In this document: piece after piece, positions 56,773 through 62,500 of the stretch
How positions within the stretch are numbered: position 1 is the first letter of the stretch
Layout: every line of letters begins with the position of its first letter
NCBI GenBank assembly: GCA_016946835.1
Contig: JACVTC010000145.1
Coordinates: 92,501 to 155,000 of the forward strand
Length of the DNA stretch: 62,500 nucleotides
Reading direction: 5' to 3'
DNA from: Neocallimastix lanati (nom. inval.)
Taxonomy: Eukaryota; Neocallimastigomycota; Neocallimastigomycetes; Neocallimastigales; Neocallimastigaceae
The notes under the pieces: model-generated
What the model was told of the DNA's origin: nothing
Seen by the model: the letters and a program-made list of their open reading frames with translations, nothing else
Databases searched by the model: none
Made by a program: the position numbers and the translations under genes

Positions 56773-57374
56773 ATGGCATATTACGGAAATAACGTTTATA
56801 ATGAAAGTATGTATATTTAATAATTTTTAGTATTACCTGTTATATCATTTATTAAATTGAAATTAAAATTATAATTACATTTATGATTATAATTTATTTG
56901 TATATATACATTTATTAATAATATATTTTTATTAATAATTTTTTAATAGAATCATATAAAGTTGCTGTAAGAAGAGCTAAAAAAGATTTAAATAAAAATA
57001 AAAAGATGACTACTTCTTCTGCAAATGAATTCAAACAATCAAATGAGATTGAAAATAAAAATGAAAAAAATATCATGATAAATAATGAATTAAATCAAAA
57101 GAATTTAATAAATATTCCAAAGGCATATAAATTCTTTAAACAAAGAAAATTAGAAGAATATGAAGCTAGTAATAAAATATATTCAAAATCAGAATTAGAA
57201 AAGCATATTCAAAGAGCTTGGAAAAATTCACCAGAAAATCCATTAAATCAAATTTCAATAAAAGAAAATATAGAAATTTCATCTAAATATTCATTAAAGA
57301 AAATTTCAAATGAAAAAAAGAAAAACATTCGTAAAAATAATAGAAATAATTTTAAAATAAATATTGATTATTAA
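56773..57374 (+). CDS. array family gene, right-arm copy 4
   Basis: Exons 56773-56806 and 56950-57374, 152 residues; intron 143 nt of the GTATTACCTGTTATATC type. NIMINNEL and EASNKIYSK with ISSKYSL. The usual 3' flank follows (TTTATTGAATTAAATCAATA near 57470-57490, including AATAAA). Confidence 0.83.
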
Positions 57375-57627
57375 ATATAATTCACCAATTTATTATGATA
57401 TATATTATAATTTATAATTTATGTATATATAAATAATTTTTATTAAATTATAAATTATATTTTTCATACCCATTTATTGAATTAAATCAATAAAAAATAT
57501 AAAAAAAAAAAAATTAAAATAATTGAATATAAATCAAATCAAATATTTATTTAGACATAAAAACTATCTTCATGTTTTATTCTAATTTAAAATTTAATTG
57601 TAAATAATATAAAAGTTAATTATTTTA

Positions 57628-57775
57628 TATTATGTATTTAAATTGTTATGTAAATAAAAACATAAAATATATATAATAATTATAATAATATAATAAAATA
57701 AATATATTATGTATTTATATTGTTATGTAAATAAAAACATAAAATATAAATAATAATTATAATAATATAATAAAA
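57628..57775. repeat. duplicated 75-bp block in the 3' flank
   Basis: The TATTATGTATTTA(A/T)ATTGT segment and what follows occur twice in direct succession (57628 and 57706). Other units have it once. Confidence 0.75.
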
Positions 57776-57887
57776 AAAAAAAAAGAATAAATTATAAAAA
57801 ATAAGTTTAATAAAAAGTACAAAAGAATTCTTTTTTTTCTTTTTTTCTTTTTTTTTTTTTTTTAATTTTTCTTTTCTATATATTATA

Positions 57888-57945
57888 GAAAAACATTCGT
57901 AAGCATAATAGAAAATAATTTTAAAATAAATATTAATTATCAAAT
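57888..57945 (+). pseudogene. 3' end relic of the array family
   Basis: About 58 bp match the end of exon 2 (KNIRK..NR.NNFKINI.Y region) with several changes: CGTAAGCATAATAGAAAATA replaces CGTAAAAACAATAGAAATAA, and the stop is lost (ATTATCAA). Isolated scrap marking the right edge of the array. Confidence 0.7.
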
Positions 57946-57959
57946 ATAATTCTTAAAAA

Positions 57960-58920
57960 AAAAAAAAAATATTTTAAATTAAAATATAATAAATTTAAAT
58001 TGTAAATTATGAAAGATTTTTTTAATTTTCATTCCTATTTAATGAAATTAAAACAAAAAGCAATAAATATTTTAAAATCCAAATCATGTAGTTTATAAGA
58101 AATATAAAAAATAACTAATCTTCTTATTCTAAATCAATAACAAATTAATAATACATAGATTAATTATAAATAACAATATATAATATTTCTATTCAATTAT
58201 ATGTAAAGCATTGTATATTTTTATTATTATATTGTAAAATATATCTTAAAAAGTGAATATAAATCAAAATTAAATAAAATAATTATAATATATATCAAAG
58301 AAAATGAAAAAAAAAAAAGAAAAAATCAAATAAACTAAAATTATGAAATTCCAAAATAAAATAAAAAAAAAAAAAATCTCTAATAGTTATTTATCTAATA
58401 GTCATAATTAATTATGATTATTATTATTATATTTATATAAAAGTATATAAATGATTTTTCATATATATAATATTTAAAGTAATTTTTATGATTATTAAAT
58501 TTTTATAATGCTTAAAACAATTTATTTAAATATAATAATATATTGATTTAGATAATAATAATTAACAAATTATTAACTAATAAAGTTAGTTCAAAATAAT
58601 TTATGCTCTAAAAGAAAAAAAGAAAAAAAAAGAAAAAAACTAATGAAATAAAAAGTTTTTTGTTTTATATATTAGTAATTGAGGTGTTATTTCGAATGTT
58701 TGAACATTCCATATGTTTATCATGTGATATAATATATTAATACTGATTATTAATGTAAGTTCTTAATTAATCTATGATCATCTAAATTATTCTATTTCAA
58801 ACAAATAATAACAGTAATAATAATTTATTATTATTTAACTTTTGTGGATTAGTAGAATATATATTAAATATTAAATATTAAATTTTTTTTTTTTTTTTGG
58901 AATTTTTAAATAGTAATAAT
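57960..58920. other. A/T-rich spacer between the array and the diverged paralogue
   Basis: No gene seen. A TTTGTGGATTAGTAGAATAT string at 58841-58862 resembles the conserved upstream element and may be a duplicated or older copy of it. Confidence 0.5.
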
Positions 58921-58940
58921 TAATTAATATAAATAATATA

Positions 58941-58970
58941 AAATTTGTGGATTAGTAAATAATTTTAAAA
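58941..58970 (+). promoter_or_regulatory. conserved upstream element of the diverged paralogue
   Basis: AAATTTGTGGATTAGTAAAT resembles the TTTGTGGG.AAGTAAAT core of the array elements; 241 bp upstream of the ATG. Confidence 0.4.
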
Positions 58971-59210
58971 TCATGTCTTTACTATTTTTCTATTATTTTT
59001 TTCTTAATTTATTATTATAATAAAATAATAATGTAATAATATACATAAAATAATAATAACTAAAAATAATAGTAATTAAAAAAAATATATATAAAAGCAT
59101 TAAAAAATCACACAAATTAATAGAATAATCAAATTCGAAATTTTATAAAAAAAAAAAACATATATATATATTATAAAAAAATTTATTATAAAGAACTATA
59201 TATATTAAAA

Positions 59211-59700
59211 ATGATTGGAAACTATGGAAATAATTATGAAAGAAGTATGCATAATATATAATTAATATAATAAGATATATATTATATATACAATGATATA
59301 TTATATAATTATATAAAAATAGGTATTATAGCTGTACTAACATTCCTATTATTTTTTTTTTTTTTTCTTATTTATAGAACCCATGAGAGGTGCCATGGGA
59401 AGATCTAAAAAACAACAATCCAAAAAGAATAAAATTGATTTAAAGAATGCTAAAATAGAAGAAAAAGAAAAAATTTCTAAAATCTCAAAACAAAAAATAA
59501 ATGAAGAAGATGAAGACATCTTTTTCCAAAAAGAAGAAAAAATACCAAAAACCTGGAAAGATTCCTGGCAAAGACCATTAAATCAATCAGTGACATACTC
59601 TGAGCCACCTGTTGATAGAATAAAAACAGATACAAGAAATAAAAGACAAAATAATAAAAGAAGTGAATTCTTAGCAGATATGATAAATATATATGAATAA
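59211..59700 (+). CDS. diverged paralogue of the array family
   Basis: Exons 59211-59244 (MIGNYGNNYER plus one base) and 59378-59700; 118 residues, intron 133 nt. It shares with the array genes the exact 34-nt first exon, phase-1 intron, a YGNN start, a basic segment after the splice (RSKKQQSKKNK) and the core TWKDSWQRPLNQ, aligning to AWKNSPENPLNQ. It lacks most of the middle region including KAYKFFKQRK. It probably represents an older duplicate or the ancestral form. The GTATGC donor and TATAG acceptor are good. Function unknown. Confidence 0.8.
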
Positions 59701-59867
59701 AAAAAATATATATATATAAATAATAAATCTACATTTAATTCAATAAATATAGTATTATATATTTATATATTTATTATTTTTAACATTCATCTTATAATAA
59801 CCTATGTAAAAACAACTATTTCTTTACATTAAATTTCAATTTTATTTAAAGTACTATCATATCATAT

Positions 59868-59980
59868 TTAACTATATAATTATTTAACTATTTAACTATT
59901 TAATTATTAAACTATTTAATTATTAAACTATTTAATTATTAAACTATTTAATTATTAAACTATTTAATTATTTAATTATT
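59868..59980. repeat. 16-bp tandem repeat (AACTATTTAATTATTA)
   Basis: About five near-perfect 16-bp units follow several shorter ACTATTTA units. The surrounding 59701-60310 is A/T-rich without a gene; the GAATAA stop of the paralogue is followed by AT arrays and AATAAA strings. Confidence 0.85.
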
Positions 59981-60306
59981 AGCTATTATATATAACATAT
60001 ATAATAATATTTATAAATTAAAAATAAAAAATAATAATAAAAATAGAATAATAAAATTTAATAATAAAATTTAATAATAAAATTTAATATATAATTTTTA
60101 TATTAAATATATGTGTATAAACAATTTTTTTTATCTTTGGTTTGTAACTATATTTATTTTATTTTTGAACAAACAATTTGTTTTTTTTTTTTTTTTTAAA
60201 AAAAATAAGAAAATAAAAATTAATTTAATATTTAATAATTATTTTCATTTACATATTTATAAATTTTATTTATGTATGTATTTCTTTTATTTTATTTTTA
60301 TTTATT

Positions 60307-60313
<7 letters not shown>

Positions 60314-60378
<65 letters not shown>
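60314..60378. repeat. TTA microsatellite at the LINE insertion site
   Basis: About 20 TTA units running directly into the left target-site duplication. Reading frames through it (polyTyr, polyLeu) are artefacts. Confidence 0.95.
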
Positions 60379-60379
<1 letters not shown>

Positions 60380-60385
60380 CTTTCA

Positions 60386-61262
60386 TTTACTGGGAAAATA
60401 TTCATTATTCAAGCACTCCTGCGATCAGATCTACAAAATACAAGAAATTTAAATTTGGTTTTAAAAAATTTATTCAACGTCTATCACTTAAATATTCACA
60501 ATTTTCTCTTGGATTTTTTTGGATTGGACGAATTAAATGTGGATTCAAATTTGATGTAAAAACGTATGTTAAAAGTAATCTAGTATCAGAAAATTGCCCA
60601 ACATACTGCCCTTGTTGTGGTGAGAGTAACAGCATGCCTAGTTTTACACACAGGATACTTTTATGTCCTAAATTTGAAGAATTTAGGCAACATTTCATTC
60701 CCTTTGTTGATGAAATTTTTATTAATTTTTCTCTAATTGTTCATGAGAAATCATTGAACATTCCTGATGATAAAGAGGAAGATTTTGATGATAATATCAA
60801 TTTTTACGTGCTGTGTCTCCTTCTTGGCGGAAATGCAGTATTTGAAATCTTAAAGATCGGCTCGGGGGAAAGAAGGCGATATATTAATAATATTTTTCAA
60901 TCACCTTCGAACGAGTCTTCTTTCCCGATTTCATATTTTGTGGGGCTTGCGGAATTCCTTACTAACGTTATGCCTATTGTGATTGGTGATTTTTACACCA
61001 TGATCGATTTGTATAGTGTTAGACCTACCGTTGTCAAGAGCGTCGACGTCGTAACGATAAGGCAAAGAAGAAATTCTGATACAGATTCGAATGATAATTT
61101 TCATCCACATGGAGTTATCTTCGATGAATGGGAAGAGTTAGAGGCCTTTTCGTCCTCGAATCTCATAACGTAGTTTTTAATATTAATATAAAAAATAATT
61201 TCATGTATTTAAATTTCATGTATTTTTTAAAAAAAATATTATTAAATAAAGTTTATTCCTAG

Positions 61263-61300
<38 letters not shown>
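60386..61300 (+). mobile_element. 5'-truncated non-LTR retrotransposon (LINE), recent
   Basis: It carries the C-terminal end of the LINE ORF2, a polyadenylation signal AATAAA at 61245-61250 and an A-tail of about 35 (61266-61300). It is flanked by a perfect 12-bp direct duplication TTATTCCTTTCA (60374-60385 and 61301-61312). All features are standard for target-primed reverse transcription with 5' truncation. Composition is much less A/T biased than the flanks. It is not an obvious copy of the 44-kb relic. Confidence 0.92.
60388..61173 (+). CDS. LINE ORF2 C-terminus with CCHC zinc-binding motif (partial)
   Basis: The frame is open from the truncation point to the stop at 61171-61173 (261 codons) without a break. 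It begins YWENIHYSSTPAIRSTKYKK. After a short basic region comes CPCCGESN...FTHRILLCPKF (60616-60672), the Cys/His cluster typical of the region after the reverse transcriptase (zf-RVT-like, spacing C.CC...H....C). The remainder has hydrophobic helices and an acidic end (DEWEELEAF). The RT domain itself is missing because of truncation, so this copy cannot mobilise itself. A downstream ATG at 60634 exists but is not needed to explain the frame. Confidence 0.88.
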   Translation, partial: YWENIHYSSTPAIRSTKYKKFKFGFKKFIQRLSLKYSQFSLGFFWIGRIKCGFKFDVKTYVKSNLVSENCPTYCPCCGESNSMPSFTHRILLCPKFEEFRQHFIPFVDEIFINFSLIVHEKSLNIPDDKEEDFDDNINFYVLCLLLGGNAVFEILKIGSGERRRYINNIFQSPSNESSFPISYFVGLAEFLTNVMPIVIGDFYTMIDLYSVRPTVVKSVDVVTIRQRRNSDTDSNDNFHPHGVIFDEWEELEAFSSSNLIT

Positions 61301-61302
<2 letters not shown>

Positions 61303-61312
61303 ATTCCTTTCA

Positions 61313-61700
61313 GGGACGTATCACCTTCTTTGGGGTACAAAAATAGACCATCTTAATTCTTGTGGTACCAAGGATGATAATAATAATAAAAAAAAAAAAA
61401 AAAAAAACAAACATTAAGTAATGAATGTTTTTTGGTACAATTGTTTATTGCAGTTGCATTTGCTTGTAATCGATATTATTTAACAAAGTAATTAATTAAT
61501 TTTTTTTTAAAAAATTTTAAAAAGTAATATCATTCATATATCTTTTTCCTTTTTCTCATATTTTCATTTTTCATGTATTCACCTATTAATTTTAGGATCA
61601 TCAACATTTAAAAATGTAGTAAGACAGGCTTGCAGGTCCGATGCCTCTGAAGGAGAAGGCCATATTTTCTTTTCAAATAGTCAATTGAAATCCTAAATCC
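61313..61700 (+). pseudogene. possible exons of an unidentified host gene next to the LINE
   Basis: Directly after the right duplication, CCTTTCAG looks like a splice acceptor followed by balanced-composition sequence reading TYHLLWGTKIDHLNSCGTKDD before an AAT/A run. After a spacer, TTTTAG at about 61590-61595 precedes SSTFKNVVRQACRSDASEGE and GHIFFSNSQLKS then stop. Both look like exon remnants of one plus-strand gene, but I cannot link or name them and see no upstream exons in the window. Could equally be transposon debris. Confidence 0.3.
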
Positions 61701-61809
61701 AGAATAAGAATTCCTTTTAAAACAGAAATATTATAATCTAAAAAAAAAAAAAAAAAAAAAAAAAATTTTTTTTTCTTAGGGAACAAAGATTTTATAATAC
61801 TTTTTGTTT

Positions 61810-62500
61810 AGGGAGGGAATGTTGGAAAATTAGTATTTTTAGTTTACAAATTTAATTAACAATTTAATTAATATTAAAATTTATTTTATTATAATTTTTT
61901 ATATATTAAATAAATTATTATAAATAAATGGGATATATATTATAATAATAATATATTAGTTTATATAGTTTATGAATATAATTTCAAAAAAAAAAAAAAT
62001 TTTATTTTTGAAAGTCTTTTTTTATATAGTTAATATGAAAATACGTATTTAATATGATGAAATATGTATGATCCATCAAATGTATTTTGTATGTATGTAT
62101 AAATATCATTAAATTATGTATTCAAAAAAAATAAAATTTTTTTGCTTCAAATATAAAGTTAGTAAATAAATAAATATTGAGATGAGATTTTTGTCAAAAA
62201 TATTTTATTTATAAAGAAAAAAATTTATATATATATATATTTTTTAAAATAATAATAATAAAAAAAATAAAAAAAAAAAAAAAAATATCTAACCATAATT
62301 TATTTATTAAATTTATTTATTAAAATTTTTTGAAAGGCTACATTTTCCCAAAATGGAACACCTCCCAAACATGTAACTATCATCTTAATACTAATAATGA
62401 AATAATCATTTATATATAATAATCTTTTAAATAATAAATAATTATTTCTTTTATATCAATTTATTATAAAATATTTTAATATTAATTAATTTATCTAATG
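61810..62500 (+). mobile_element. possible copia-type polypurine tract and LTR start
   Basis: AGGGAGGGAA (61810-61819) followed by TGTTGGAAAATTAG (from 61820) has the form of a polypurine tract plus the TGTTGGAA start common in copia LTRs. A CCCAAACA string near 62365-62373 could be the opposite end. The interior is A/T-rich. No pol sequence is visible to the left, so if it is an LTR, most of its element is gone. Confidence 0.28.

Noticed and set aside
57707-57943. Minus-strand ORF of 78 codons with polylysine
   Set aside because: Crosses T/A tracts and a duplicated 3' flank; the only real homology there is a plus-strand relic of the array family.
60111-60559. PolyTyr and polyLeu ORFs leading into the LINE
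   Set aside because: The TTA array gives open frames by chance; the true LINE frame is the third one, open through the CCHC motif to 61173.
60474-60698. Minus-strand ORF opposite the LINE zinc-binding region
   Set aside because: Antisense shadow of the ORF2 end.

Overview
The window looks like nuclear DNA of an anaerobic gut fungus (Neocallimastigomycota; genus not resolved). Intergenic DNA is extremely A+T rich, with long A/T homopolymers and TTA, TTTA and AAT arrays. It carries a secreted GH115 glucuronidase with two fungal (CBM10-type) dockerins, a secreted CotH-family protein, and intron-rich eukaryotic housekeeping genes. The lineage call rests on this combination, above all the dockerins.

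Layout. 1-7.3 kb: repeats, decayed coding scraps and a possible solo LTR. 7.3-9.3 kb (-): CotH-family protein with an acidic octad-repeat tail. 9.3-14.7 kb: A/T repeats, then a degenerate Ty1/copia element (-) with recognisable protease, GAG-pre-integrase, integrase, RT and RNase H. 14.7-19.6 kb: no gene seen. 19.65-23.35 kb (+): GH115 enzyme of 1231 residues in one exon, with its dockerin pair inside the protein. 24.9-28.8 kb: a graveyard of broken ORFs. 29.5-31.0 kb (-): PHO88/SND3, rebuilt here as 7 exons, 193 aa. 33.2-37.0 kb (-): YME1-like i-AAA protease, rebuilt as 7 exons, 813 aa. Both exon sets close exactly in frame. 37-40.9 kb: empty apart from a possible 136-bp Tc1/mariner-like MITE.

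40.9-59.7 kb is the most unusual part: a local array of a small basic protein family. It has three intact copies on the minus strand, four on the plus strand, two relics and one diverged paralogue (59.2 kb). All eight genes share a 34-nt first exon, a phase-1 intron of 127-148 nt, and a conserved non-coding element 240-340 bp upstream of the ATG. Repeat units are about 2.2 kb; the two arms are head to head near 48.8 kb. A decayed LINE lies between the first two minus copies. I do not recognise the family; a weak HMG-box-like spacing is noted as a hypothesis only.

60.4-61.3 kb is a young 5'-truncated LINE: its 3' ORF is open from the insertion point, and it has AATAAA, a poly(A) tail and perfect 12-bp target-site duplications. 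It may have inserted just before an exon of an unidentified host gene. The window ends in a possible copia LTR.

Functional links: the GH115 enzyme fits fungal-cellulosome plant cell-wall degradation, CotH a secretory or cell-surface role, PHO88/SND3 ER protein targeting, and the i-AAA protease probably inner-membrane quality control in the hydrogenosome. No operon-like coupling is expected. No tRNA, rRNA or CRISPR was seen. All homology calls are from reading motifs, not from searches.
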